A stretch of 64,000 bases of DNA from Ampelocalamus luodianensis (Eukaryota; Streptophyta; Magnoliopsida; Poales; Poaceae), in the NCBI GenBank assembly GCA_036346255.1, contig CM070632.1, positions 30,158,657 to 30,222,656 of the forward strand, written 5' to 3'. The stretch's first letter is position 1, and each line of letters opens with the position of its first letter. The notes beneath the pieces were generated by a model that was not told the DNA's origin, made no database searches, and was given only the letters and a program-made list of their open reading frames with translations. Made by a program: the position numbers and the translations under genes. Positions 13,431 through 25,195 of this stretch are shown here, piece by piece.

Positions 13431-16400
13431 TGTCGGGACCCAAAAATGCAGTGTACCCTCCGTGTATTCTCGCACTAGTCGGGATCACGCTAGTGCACAC
13501 AGTGGTAACATAGGTGAATATCAATCCACACAAGCGAAATATAACATAAGCGAATAGTTTGAGTAACAACTTAGAGTTTTGACCTTAAGGCCGGGGTTAC
13601 AACTTATTAAGCCACGCGAGAGGCTAACACTAAAGAAATCTTGCGGCGGAGCTAAATAAACTACGGCAAACTCAATCAAGACACCACAGCAACCGATCGG
13701 ATCAATGACCTAGCGATCAACCTTCTTCCACAAACTCCTCCTCGAAGCGGTGAAGACTCCTCCACTTCTGTAGGTTTGGACACAAGTTTTACAACAAGCG
13801 TGAGTACACAACCGTACTCGCAAATCATACCACAGAATGCAATATATAGATGCAGGCTTATTCCAAAGGAAATGGCTTCTGTGGTTAATTTGCGGAAATG
13901 CAACATTTGCAATTGAATACAAATAATAGATTGAAAGCATAATTTAAAACAAATAGACAATATTAATTTAACAGTTCTTTTCACAAAGGCACAAAGCTAA
14001 TCATATTGATTCACACAGCCATATAACTTACGCCACACAGCTGTCCCAAACCCAAAGTTTTATGAACACTACCCCTCATGTGAAATCCCCGAGCGTTGTC
14101 CATGGCCGAGGACGGCTGTCGAATAGATTGATTAACACTCTGCGAGGTTTGTACACTTTACCCACACGATACAACTAGTGTAGCTAGCACTAATCGTAAC
14201 AAAACAGTTCGGCAACCGTCTCAACATTGGCGTTCTTATTCACACACGAGTCCCATATCACAAAGCTTAACCTATCCACGAACCCCAATGTTGAAACTCC
14301 GTAACCTACTAAGTTAGGCTGTCACCCGACATGTGGTCGCATGAGATAGCTCGGTTTGATGGCGCACAAAGTTAAGTCCTTACTTGACCAAGGCAAGACT
14401 TCGAGTTTTCTAACTAAACCACACAGATAAATCCCAATCACAAAGCCAGGTTCACACAGTATCCACCACTTGCCTCGGTCTAAATCTTTTACCACCCGAT
14501 TGGCTTAGTGCAACTTGTGCCATCACGAGTAATAACACACACACCTGCACAGTTTTATCACCGCAGTTCCATAATCACTTAGTCAATTTCAAACTTGCAC
14601 TCACATGAGATGATGACTCGTAGCATGGCTAAGCAATTCAGTCGTTCTAACCCACCATGTTGGCAATATGCTAATACCAACTAAGTAATAAACCAATCTA
14701 GAGCGACAAAGATGAAGGTATACAAGTAGGCAAGGTGAACATAACAAGTGGGATCAATAACTAGCCCAAAAGCATTTAAATACATAATTAAAGTAAATGC
14801 AATAATTTACACAATGTAATTTGGGAAAACTGGGATTCAATATGATCAAAGTATGACTTGCCTTGGAATAGGTCTATGTACTGGTCTTGAACTTGGTTGA
14901 AGCCTTCTTCGACGAAAACCCGAAGTATCGCGTCTCACGCACAAACGAAGCAAAACAAACAAAACAAATAAATAACAGAGGCAAAACCAACTCCAAAATT
15001 AATTAAAAATAATAATTAGGTAGATCTCGAATTTAGACAAATTTAGAAATTTGAATGGGCTCAAGCGGAGTTCGGATGCAAAAGTTATGACCTTTGGAAG
15101 ATTGAAAATACATAAAATCTTTGAAAATCGGTATTTCATGAATTTCCAATTATTTTCTAAAGGAAAATCAAATTATTCGCAAGCTAGCGTCGACCCTCGA
15201 TTTCGGAAAAGATAAATAAAGAATTCAGCGACATGGGACCCACATGTGGGCTAGCTCATGGTGGACTAAGTCCACCGAGCCCGAGACTCGAGTCGGTAGG
15301 CTGCGCGTGGGCGTGCGTGGGCGACTGGCGCCAGCGGGCGCCACGCGTGCATCGGGGCGGCGCCGCGCCGGCGTGGATGGCGACAAAGCGGCGGCGTCTA
15401 CGGGCCCGCAACGGCGGCGCGGCGCTCGGCGAGTCAATGGTACCAGTTAAAGCCCTTGTTATTGCGAATCGGATGGTGCACTCACAGCGGTGGAGGCACC
15501 GGAGATGGCCGGCGGCGTTTAAGCGGAGGCGCAGCTTGTATTTGTCGGATTGGAGTTCGGCGATGCTCGTGAAGTGGACAAAGACGGGAGGTTGCTTATG
15601 CTCGTGCGATCTTTGGTGCGTGCGATCGTGCGAGGCCGACAGCGGCGGGAAAAGCTCACCGAGACCTTGCGGTTGAAAAACCAACCAACAACGGCGGCGG
15701 CGTAGGGCTCTCGGGTGATCTAGGGTTGGGGTTTTAGTGCGGTGTTCAAGCGATCCCGGGGTCCTATTTATAGGAGCTCGGGGTCGGCGTCGGCGGCGAA
15801 ACCCTAAAGGAGTCGAGATGAGCACGAGAGGGAAGCGGAGATAGAGTTCGTTTCGATCGATTGAGAAGCGATCTGGCGCGGAAGATTAGAGATAGAGTTT
15901 GGCAAAGAAATCGGAGGTTTTAGTTAGGAAAGTCCGTTGTCGGATTAAGCTTCTAGAAGGCGGCAATGGCGGCTCAGACTTCGGACGCGGAGAAGAAGAG
16001 CGCGGCGAAGCGAGAAGGCGACAGCGGCAAGCGGGGCCCACATGTCGGCGCTAGGGTTAAGATGCGGCGCGTGCGAAAGTGGTGCGATCACTGAAAGCGG
16101 ACTTAAGATCGGCCGTCGGATCTAATCGAACGGTCCACAATCAAAGGAGCATTCGGACCGTCTGGTTTCCTCACGCGCATCTAGCCGTCCATGCTTGATC
16201 CAACGGCGGAGAGTGAGCGGGCGCTCGGAGAGAGAGGGAGAGAGAGAGGGTCGGTCGGGTCCACTGTCGGTGGCGCGGCGCAGCGGCTCAAATGGTGGAG
16301 CGGTAACAGCGAGGAATAAGTTGGCGGAGAGATTCGGCCCAAGAAGATTTCCGAGATTTTAATTAGTTTTTCTAATTTAGAAAATACCAGAAATTCAAAT

Positions 16401-16649
16401 AGGTAATAGAAATTAGCAAATGAACTCAGAAAAATTCTAGAAAAATCTAGAAAATATATCTGAGCACATAGAACCCAAATAAAATAGTTTTGGCTATTGT
16501 TCATGTTGGGATTATTCACATTAAATGTTTTTGATTGTAAAGTCCAATATTAAGCTTTTGAATTAAATTCAAAAAAAATCCAAATGGTGAATTTTCTTCC
16601 TACTAACTATTTAAAAGATTTTTAAGCTCCTGAAAATTGGGATGTTACA
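13431..16649 (-). mobile_element. 3' LTR of gypsy element E1
   Basis: Begins TGTCGGGACCC and ends GGGATGTTACA, so the sense strand is minus (TGTAACATCCC...GGGTCCCGACA). Immediately right of it lies a C-rich strand that on the minus strand is a polypurine tract, followed by decayed pol. This makes it a 3' LTR rather than a solo LTR. Length is about 3.2 kb. The left flank TGGTA (13426-13430) is the expected target duplication. Its outer 100 bp match the end of LTR E2 at 22740-22834 in inverse orientation, while the promoter halves differ. A GAGTAC/GTACTC hairpin (13802-13819) and a decayed CTATTCGAATAG site (near 14118) place it in the same broad LTR group. Confidence 0.85.
15763..15774 (-). 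promoter_or_regulatory. TATA box of LTR E1
   Basis: On the minus strand this reads CTATAAATAGG, a classical plant TATA element, about 875 bp inside the sense 5' end of the LTR. It would drive minus-strand transcription toward 13431. Confidence 0.6.
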
Positions 16650-16690
16650 AACCTCCCCCCCTTAAAGGAATCTCGACCCCGAGATTCAGG
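16650..16690 (-). promoter_or_regulatory. polypurine tract and adjacent hairpin of E1
   Basis: The plus-strand run CCTCCCCCCCTT (16652-16663) is a purine tract on the element's sense strand directly next to the LTR, the plus-strand primer for reverse transcription. Beside it GAATCTCG/CGAGATTC (16669-16688) forms an 8-bp stem. The same arrangement occurs in element H at 51127-51163. Confidence 0.75.
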
Positions 16691-18462
16691 CTAGCTAGAG
16701 AAAAGGCTAGGAAACTCGGCTTTGACTCTTCTTCACGTTCCCACGTTGCTTCTCATACAGTGGTTGCTCCACTAGACCTTGCAAAAACGAGCAGTCTTGC
16801 TTACGGTGAGGCGCTCTGCGACATCCAAGATCTTATTTGGCTGCTCCTTGTAAGTAAGATCTTCTTTCAAAACAATTGATTCCAACGGGCTTGCTCTTCG
16901 GCACACGAAGACACTTCTTCAAGCGAGACACATGAAAGACATCATGTACTCGCTACTAGCATTGCGGTAGCTCCAATTGGTAACAACTTCCCACAGCGTT
17001 CCAAAATCTTGAGCAGACCAACATACCTAGGGCAAGCTTCCCTTTGGCATGAAACCTTTGACACCTACGGCGGGTCACTCGAAGATAGACAAAATCTTGG
17101 CTCAAATCGAGATCTCGGCGGTTATCGGCATAACTCTTACGACTTGGTGGGCTATCTTCATTCTTTCTCGATCATAGCCACTTGCTCTTACTTCTTGAAT
17201 GATATCTGGGCGAACACTCATGCGTTGGTGTCTCGACCAATTTAACGGGGTTCGGCGACGCGGCCATACAAAGCTTCAAATGGCGACATTTGCGGATCGC
17301 GATAAGCATTGTTGTCGAGAACTACGCATCGGCAAACTTTTATCCCATCGGGTAGCATTCGCTAGGCGCAAGCTCTGACATATCCTCAATATCGATTGAC
17401 TCTTTCGATCATCCATCCATGCGTGGATGATAGCGATCTTGAAATTGAGATGGGTACCCAATGCTTCATGCAAACTTTGCCAAAAGCGAGGTGAACGAGA
17501 TCCTCGATCGACACTATCTTCTTGGGCACACCATGCAAGCCGACAATTCCGCCATGTACAACTCCGCAAGGCGATCTCCCGAGTCACGTGGTTTGGTCGC
17601 GAGAAAATGTGCGACCTTGGTCAATCGATCAACTATCACCCGATCGAATCGTAACTGATTGGGTCTTGGTAAACGGTGATGAAATCCATCCGTTTCTTCC
17701 ACTTCCATTCGGAATCTTCAGCGGTTGCACGCAAACTGCGAGTCTCGTGTTCGCCTTTATTTTCTCGACGGTGTCGCACAAGGCCACGAACTGCGACTTC
17801 CGTTTCAAATTTAGCCACAAAACTTATTCTTAACATCTGGTACATCTTGGTACTTCGGGGTGAATCGAATACTTTGAGTCATGGGCTTCTTTTAAGATTA
17901 AGCTGTCTTAGACCATCGATATTTGGTACCGAATCGTCCATTAATCCAGTATGTCTTGATCATCCTTGGTGAAATCTTTGAATTTTCATACGCCATTTTG
18001 ATCTTGATCTCGACAACACGGGATCCTTTGGTTGTGCTTCACGAATCTGTTTCTCCAAGTATAGACTGTACTTCAAATTGGCTATAAATCCTTGGACACA
18101 ACTTCTAACCTTAGCTTTTGAAATTCTTCATAAAGTTAGGCAACTTTCCTTTACTTCCAAAGCATTACTGTAACTCTTACGACTTAGAGCGTCTGCAACT
18201 ACATTAGCTTTAGGGATGGTAGTGGATTCCAAGATTATAATCCTTAATCAATTCCAACCATCTTCTCTGTCTCATATTCGATCTGACTGGGTAAAGATGT
18301 ACTTGACTTTTATGATCTGTGTAGACTTCACAGCGTGACACCGATGAGGTAATGGCGTAAATCTTTAAAGCATGCACTACGACCTAATTCCGGATCATGG
18401 TAGGGTAATTCTCCTCGTGGGGTCTCAATTGTCTTGATGCATAAGCGACGCCTCTTCCTTCT
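16691..18462 (-). pseudogene. decayed pol (RNase H and integrase) of gypsy element E1
   Basis: Minus-strand fragments of Ty3/gypsy polyprotein, broken by many stops and frameshifts. Around 17514-17708 the integrase core is recognisable by IVDRLTKVAHF followed by RLAELYMA. At 17629-17845 lies the stretch before it (PLKIPNGS.. then a GWI/DFI-like segment). At 17276-17587 is a remnant of the region leading to the third catalytic residue, unreadable at the glutamate. Near 18200-18440 an RNase H tail is seen in pieces (HDPEL, RRWLELIKDY-like words). Order along the minus strand is RNase H, integrase, stop, purine tract, LTR, which is the gypsy order. The assembly gap cuts the upstream part, so gag, protease and most RT are not visible. 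Confidence 0.75.
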
Positions 18463-18562
18463 NNNNNNNNNNNNNNNNNNNNNNNNNNNNNNNNNNNNNN
18501 NNNNNNNNNNNNNNNNNNNNNNNNNNNNNNNNNNNNNNNNNNNNNNNNNNNNNNNNNNNNNN
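18463..18562. other. assembly gap of 100 N
   Basis: Exactly 100 ambiguous bases, the usual placeholder for a gap of unknown size. Retroelement coding sequence is on the minus strand to its left and the plus strand to its right, so the gap joins two different elements or conceals a junction. Confidence 0.98.
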
Positions 18563-19205
18563 CAACTATGCCACCTCCTCCACCTCCTGTTCACCCCTAA
18601 TCAAGGTTTGAGTTCATGGAGATGCGCCCAACTACCTTCTCTAGCTCCTCTGAGCCTTTAGATGTGGATGATTGGCTGAGGTCCACAGAAAAGAAACTTG
18701 ACATTGCCCATTGTGAAGACCGTGAGAAGGTCTTGTTTGCCTCACACCAGTTGGGAGGCGCTGCCGTGGAATGGTGGGACACTTTTTGTGCCTCTCATGT
18801 TGACCCCCAGAGGATCACATGGGCTGAGTTCTTAGCAGCTTTTCGCCACTCCTATGTCCCTGATGGGAAGGTTGAGATGAAGAAGAATGAATTTTGGGAC
18901 CTTAAGCAAGGAAATATGTCCGTGAGTGAGTATCTCACCAAGTTTACACAGCTATCCCGTTATGCCAAGGAGGATGTTGCCACTGATGATGCCCGTCAAA
19001 AACGCTTCAAGCGAGGTTTCTACCCTAGCTTGAAAGTGCAAGTCATTGACAATGACTACGCTGATTTTCAGCACATGGTGAACAAGACTATGCTTATTGA
19101 GGAATCTCACAAAGAGCTCTCCGAGACGTACAAGAGGAAGATGTCGCCCTCCAGTTCTCAACAATGACCTCCTCAGCGTGCCAAAACTTTTGTGCAGTAC
19201 CAACA
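18563..19205 (+). pseudogene. Ty3/gypsy gag fragment
   Basis: The clean open stretch 18616-19167 encodes a retrotransposon Gag domain. Recognisable landmarks are EPLDVDDWLRSTEKKLD, REKVLFASHQLGGAA, WWDTF, ITWAEFLAAFRHSYVP and KRFKRGFYPSLK, typical of the Retrotrans_gag family that forms the particle shell. An in-frame TAA at 18598 precedes the first ATG and a TGA at 19165-19167 ends the frame, although Gag-like residues (PPQRAKTF) continue in frame for about 12 more codons. Both stops look like point mutations. The gene is cut on the left by the gap and on the right by the E2 LTR, so zinc knuckle, protease and pol are absent. It belongs to a different element from E1 because it is on the opposite strand. 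Confidence 0.88.
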
Positions 19206-22200
19206 TGTAACGTCCCAAAATTTAGCTTTTAAAAAATCTTTTGAGTAGTTTAGGTCCCTGAAAAATTTCACCAATTTTATTTGAATTAATCAAGTTTAAT
19301 TGGGAATTTTCTTAAATTAAAAATATTTAATCTGACAAATATAAACATTAATTAAAAAAAACTTGTGTTATTTGGCTTCCTTGTCTTTCAAGGAATTTTT
19401 GGGTATTTTCTGATATTTTTTCGGATTTATTTGCTATTTATTTGATCTCCTTGATTTTCGGCCTTTTATTTTAATTCCGAAAATCAGCATTTTCTCTCTC
19501 CTGCCACATGCTACAGTAAATCGCAATTTACTGTTCATCTTCCCGCTCCGAACCGAACGCAGAGAGCTCGTAACGTGCACGCTTCCAACAGAAAATTTCT
19601 AAATTTCATATCTTCCTCCACGGTGCATATAAAAGCTAGCCGTTTAAGTCCACGTGTCCGTCTTGATCTCCTCTTCCAATCCCCTAAATTGGTTTCCTCC
19701 AAACCGATCTATTTTCGTCGCAATCTCCAAAAAACCGAGCTCCAACTGAAGGTTTTCTCCGGCGAACTGCGCCTTCATCCGACGCCCCCGCCAACCGTGC
19801 GTGGCGTTGGCTTCGCATCGCCGCGTTTCTACGCCATGGTTCCTTCCTCTTCGTCCAAGATCACCGGAGCACCGTCGGCGGATCAAGCCCTAAAGCCAAA
19901 CGTGTTTATCGCGTTCTCACTTCCTCGGTGAGTTTTTCCAAAATCCGACCGCCATCTTGTGCCCCTCGTCAATACCTATTTTTCCCCTCTTGTAGATTCA
20001 AGTTTCATCCACCGTGCGCCGAGAATCGAGCGTTCTCTCGCTCTTGTTCGCCGTCCTTCTCCCCAATTACTCATAACCGCTGATCCCGTGCCTTCAACTC
20101 CAACACCGCTGAGTTCGCGTCGCCGCTTCTACGCCGTGCTCACCTCCCTTTCGCAGAGCATCACCGGAAGTGTTACGCGCGCGTGAGGCCGCGTCGCCGT
20201 CGTTCTTCGCGTCGCTGCCGTCGCATGGAGCCGACCGACGTCCGACCGCGCCATCGCTCCGCTCGCCGTTTCCTTTCCGCTTTTGCCCGCCGCCACCGTC
20301 GGTTCGCCTCCGCTCATCGGTACTTCCATGAGCAAGAATCAGCCTACTAATCCATTCACTATTCATGTCTGCATTGGTCGTTGCTTCATTCCTCTGTTCG
20401 TTTCTCTCTGTTGTTTCTTCCCTGCTCGCAGTTAATCCTTCTGTGTTAATTCATTGCTCTGTACCAAGTTTTTGCCATCTCCTGCCTTGTCATCTGCACA
20501 TCTCATACCATCAAGCCTTAAGCATATGTCAATGCAAGATGTACACATTAATTCTCTCTATACACCTTTCTTTCTCTTTCTGATGTATGGTTCCCATATG
20601 TCAGTGCATCAAATAAATATCTATCCTCTCACTTACATTTGACCCCACATGTCATCCACCCAATTAAAAACCTTAATTATTTATCTCTCTTACATGCGGA
20701 TCCCGTATGTTAGTCAACCTTGGTCAACCCTAGCCATGAGCTTGGTCCACCGTGGACTAGCATATCTCCATGGACTTGGTCCATAGACCAGTGGCCCACA
20801 TGTCAACCTCTAATCATATTTTCGAGAATTAATTTACTTCTTGAAAAATCCTTTTATCTTATTCGTCCCACTTGTCACTATCTCTATCTTATTTCTGGAA
20901 TTATTTTAATTCTAGAAATCCATAAATACCAGTCGGTCCCGCCTATCATACACTCAACCATTTTCTAATATTTTCGGAATAGAATATTCCGGGAATATTC
21001 CGTGGAGCTTTTTCATCATTTCATGTGAATTCCAATCTTCCGAGAGCCATATCTTCTTCATCTGAATTCCGATTGAACCCATTCAAGTTTCTAAATTCAT
21101 ATAAATTAAATATCTACCTTCCAGTACCATTCAATTTCAATTTGGAGTTTATTTGATTTGTCGTTTTGAATTTAGTTTGTTTTGCGCTTTCTTTCTCGTT
21201 AGACGCCGAAGTCCTGGAATCGTCCGAAGGAGCTGAAGATCAAGCAAGTAGAAGAGTGAAGATAAAATAAGATCATCATTGCTATAGCAAGGCAAGTCAT
21301 ACCTTTGATCATCTTGAACCGAGTTTTCAAATTACTTTGTTTCAAAGTATTGCATTCTATTTGAAGTAATTATTTAAATGCTTTTGGGTTTAGCTATTAA
21401 TCCAATTTGTTATATCCACTTTGTCTATTGTATGTCATAATCTTTTGTCACCCTAGATTGGTTCATATTTAGTTGGTGCTATGGTATTACCAACGTGGGT
21501 TGGTTAGTACGAGTAGATTGCTTAGCCATGCAACGAGTCATCATCATCACCTGAGTTGCAATTATAAATTTGAATAAGTGATTATGGAACTATGTGATAA
21601 AACTATGTGTACTGTGTGCTATTACTTTGTGGATGGCATATGTTGCACTTAACCAACAGGGTGGGAAAGGATTTAGACTGAGGCAAGTGGTGGATACTGT
21701 GTGACATGGTGGAAGCTATGTGCATGGGAATGATAATCTTTGTGACTTAGTTAGAACATGGAAGTCTTGCCTTGGTCAATTAAGTACTTAACTTTATGCG
21801 CCATTGAACTGAGCCTTACTGTACGACCACATGCCTGGTATGGGACGGGCCTAACTTAGTAGGTTATGGATTCTTGGCATTGATTACTCAGGCTGTAGGT
21901 TAGGCTATGGGTGGAGGTGTGTACTACAAGGTAGTCGCATCACGGGGCGATTCGCCGTGTCCCTATCCAACGATGTGTGTTATGCCAAAGCTCTTCGTTT
22001 GGGTTGGCATAGCGGTTTGTAAGCACATCGGGAGTGTCAATGTTGAGATGAAGTTTCTGAAAGGTTTTGTTGTGATCGCCTCCGATCCATTGATTGCATC
22101 TTGTGGGTAAAGTGTACAACCTCGCAGAGTGTTAAACAATCTATTCGAATAGCGCGTCATGATCCCCGACATGCTCGGGGATTTCACACGAGGGGTAGAT

Positions 22201-22834
22201 TTTCATAAAACTATTGGGAAGGGACAACTATGTGATTTAAGTCATATGGCTGTGTAAAAGAATTTGATTAGGCTATGTGTCTTTGTGAAAACAACTGTTA
22301 AATTAATATTGTCTATTTGTTTTGAATTATGCTTTCAATCTATTATTCATATTCAATTGCAAATGTTGCATTTCTGCAAAATAACCACAAAAGCCATTTC
22401 TTTTGGAATAAGCCTGCATCTATACATTGCATTCTGTGGTATGACTTGCGAGTACGGTTGTGTACTCACGCTTGTTGTAAAAGTTGCACCCAAACCTACA
22501 GAAATGGAGGAATCGTCAGTCAACAAGGTCTACTTCAAGGATCAAGGAGAACTAGGTCGCTTTTGACCATTGCCTATGGGCATATGGATGGGCTTCACCG
22601 GTTATTCCGCTTCGCTCATTGCAGCTTCATTGAGCTATTCGCCTTCTGAGGCATTAATTGTAAGTTTTGACCTTAAGGTCTTTACTCTGATATTTATTGT
22701 TATTTGCCTATTTATTAGTCACCTTTGTATATGGAAATGATATTTCATCGATGTTGTCACTGTGTGCACTAGCGTGATCCTGGACTAGTGCAGTATACAC
22801 AGAGGGTCCAGAATTGCATTTTTGGGTCCCGACA
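19206..22834 (+). mobile_element. 5' LTR of gypsy element E2
   Basis: Plus-sense LTR from TGTAACGTCCC to GGGTCCCGACA, about 3.63 kb, followed by a tRNA-iMet primer site, so it is a 5' LTR. The left flank CAACA (19201-19205) is the presumptive target duplication inside the older gag. It shares its sense-3' end with E1, but the promoter half is largely unlike E1. It contains CTATTCGAATAG (22141-22152), ATCCCCGA/TCGGGGAT (22162-22182) and GAGTAC/GTACTC (22450-22467). The matching 3' LTR is not in the window. Confidence 0.88.
19628..19635 (+). promoter_or_regulatory. TATA box of LTR E2
   Basis: TATAAAAG about 420 bp inside the LTR, oriented with the element. It is the best promoter candidate for E2. 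Confidence 0.5.
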
Positions 22835-22838
22835 GAGG

Positions 22839-22850
22839 TGGTATCAGAGC
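22839..22850 (+). promoter_or_regulatory. primer-binding site of E2 (tRNA-iMet)
   Basis: TGGTATCAGAGC lies four bases after the LTR end. It matches the 3' end of plant initiator methionine tRNA, the common minus-strand primer of plant LTR elements. Confidence 0.9.
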
Positions 22851-23599
22851 CATATCGACTGTAGGTCACGACCTTAGTTAGAATGGCCGTTTTTAAGGAA
22901 AACTTCAAAACTTGTTTTACAAATGAAAAATCTTAATGATGTGCTATTCTCATCTTGTCTAGATTTTATACTCTTCCATTCTATTCCTTTCTCATCTATA
23001 TTCGTCCTCACCATTTGGAGTATTAAATTGGACTCTCTGCCCTCATAACTTCTATAGTTATCGTTATCCGTGTCAAATGTCTTGGTGGATGCCCAAGAGC
23101 TGTTTTGAGCAACTGTTTGAAGACCATGCAACCAACAACAACGTATCAACATCTCCCCAAGTGTTCAAGACAAGCTCGTCACAAGAATTCAAGACCAAGA
23201 AGAAGTTGTACGACACCCTACCTTCTCCAAGATTCGCCTGCAAGGATCGCAAGCAATCAACGTTTGACGAAGACCGTGATCAGATCGAGTTTTCTTCAGA
23301 CTAGCCATATAGGATAAATCAGCATAGGTTCCTCCTGTGTGTTGAACCAAGTCGCCCTGTTAAGTTAGAGTTTAATCGACTAGACGATTAGATCTTTGTT
23401 TCCCTTCTTCGGTGTAGTTTGGCTGTGAGTTTTATGCTTCTTAATAGCTTTCCAGCTATTTGTATGTTCTTTGAGTTAAACCTGCTTCCCTTAGTAGATT
23501 GTCTTCCCTTACCTTGTGCTTTTCCCTCTCATCTATAAGCCCCGGTCACCAAACAGATAAAGAGCCCTGAAGCCACCTTGTCGATAATCTTGACACACC
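22851..23599 (+). other. untranslated leader of E2
   Basis: About 750 bp between the primer site and the first gag-frame ATG (23600). I see no conserved protein in it; short open stretches such as 23077-23304 resemble nothing I recognise. Confidence 0.6.
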
Positions 23600-24944
23600 A
23601 TGCCGGCTGGTGTTGTCAACCCCAATGGGCGGTTGTCGATCAGGAGTAGCGAGATCAAGTCATGGAACAATTCTTGGTAGCTCGGTCAACTCATGAATGC
23701 GATGATGCGAAACATGAACAACGGGATGACCCAAAGAAATCGCACCACCGCTACCTTAGTCAATTTGATGAATCGAATAATCAAGCAAGTCATCGTCATC
23801 GCCGCCATCGTTAGTACCGAGCGCCGATAACCAAGAACTATCTCCGCGCTCGTAGTGACACATTAGAACCCGAGCCAGTTCCCTGTCGCTCAGAATCAGA
23901 TCATGCAAATGACGATGCAATCATTAGACAATATTACTGTTTGCAAGGATGCACAACTCGTTGCCATCCCAACGACGCACCCTTAGTTCAAATCTTCAAA
24001 GTTCATGATGACCAAGCCGTCTATCTTTGAAGGATCAACCATGTAGAATCTTGGATTCGCACAATAGAAGAAAAAGCTAAGTATTGTGCAGTGCAACAAT
24101 AATGAGAAAGTTCTCTATGCCGCTCATCAGGACAAGAAGACCATCACATGGTTAGAGTTCCTCTCTGCTTTTCGCCAACAGCACGTGACATCAAGCAAGA
24201 GTGATCAAGAGAAACTTACTATTCCGATATCCTACATCCCATACAGTCATTGTCATTTTAAGTGCTACTAACCAGATAAGTCAGAAGTTTGTGCATGTAT
24301 CCGTTGTGGAGAAATAGGCCATAGCGCCGATGAGCACAATATCAATTGTTCTAGTTGCGAAAGAAACTATTCCGTTGGAGAATGTCCAATGAGCAAGATC
24401 ACCTGTTTCTTATGTGAAGGCGATGATCATTGTTTGAGCCAGTGCCTCATGTATTCAGTGTTGACTTCTGCAAAACAACGTTAGCAAGAAAATTTCAGAG
24501 CCACAGTCAGAGCATTAGCAAAAGAAGTCAACCCATTATCAGTACAAAAATTGTCCGCTGAAGGATCACAAGAGCAGAATATTGACCTCAGCAGCCCACC
24601 TCAAAAGAGAAACAAGCCAGTATCGTCAGGAGGTTGTTTCGAGTGTGGTAAGCAAGACCACAATGCCAAGAGATGCCCTATAAAGCGACTATCCTTCTTG
24701 AAGGTTGAAGAACACCAGAATAGTTGTTCTGCCATAGTCTCGTCAGAAAAATCGCAAGGTTCGATATGCCTATGCTACAACTATCATGGAAAAGGTCACT
24801 ACATCAGCTAGTGTCCTCAGTGGAACCAGTCACTCACTCCAGATGCAAGAATACCGGAAGATGCATCAGTCCAGATCATAACTCCTAGAGCAGTTGGTAA
24901 CGCACTAGGATCCGTTTGCCCAACGAAGAAGTCAAAGAAGAGAT
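23600..24944 (+). pseudogene. decayed gag of E2 with several zinc knuckles
   Basis: From ATG 23600 one reading frame can be followed to the copia insertion at 24944, broken mainly by TAG/TAA codons (for example 24269, 24482 and 24810-24812) plus at least one frameshift near 24050-24090. A Gag core is visible as NNNEKVLYAAHQ and ITWLEFLSAFRQQHV. Downstream is a row of zinc-knuckle-like motifs: CIRCGEIGH (24296), CSSCERNYSVGEC, CFLCEGDDHCLSQC, CFECGKQDHNAKRC and CYNYHGKGHYIS followed by a stop. The third and fourth fit CX2CX4HX4C exactly; the others have lost residues. Knuckles bind genomic RNA; one or two are usual. Pol is missing from the window. Confidence 0.75.
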
Positions 24945-25060
24945 TGTGGATATCATGGGGATATGCTCATGATCTTAGGATAATGTGACAATTGGCAATG
25001 ACGTTGAAGGTTTGCGGAAACACGAGTTTTCGGTAAAGTTTAGATTCTGTCAGGTCTCAA

Positions 25061-25195
25061 GCGGTCTGACCAGCCTTGGTGGCGGTCAGACCGCCCATGC
25101 CTCGGGTGTTTGTGCTGGCGGTCTGACCGGCCAGGCTGGCGGTCCGACCGATTTGGTAGCGGTCTGACCGGCGTCTGATGAGCGGTCGGACCGGC
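25061..25195. repeat. palindrome cluster 1 in copia 5' LTR
   Basis: Six copies of a near-palindrome of form GCGGTCNGACCGC within 135 bp, starting at about 25061, 25081, 25117, 25138, 25159 and 25182. The copy GGCGGTCAGACCGCC (25081-25095) has 7-bp arms around one base. Spacing is irregular, about 18-36 bp. Confidence 0.8.

Noticed and set aside
15256..15825. 189-codon open frame in LTR E1
   Set aside because: GC-rich LTR sequence that spans the TATA box; low-complexity Arg/Pro-rich translation with no family resemblance.
22839..22850. tRNA-Met gene
   Set aside because: Only the 12-base complement of the tRNA 3' end is present here and at 26878; no cloverleaf can be drawn.
25061..25195. CRISPR-like look of the GCGGTC repeats
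   Set aside because: Repeats are short and imperfect, spacing is irregular, there are no cas genes, and the context is a plant LTR.
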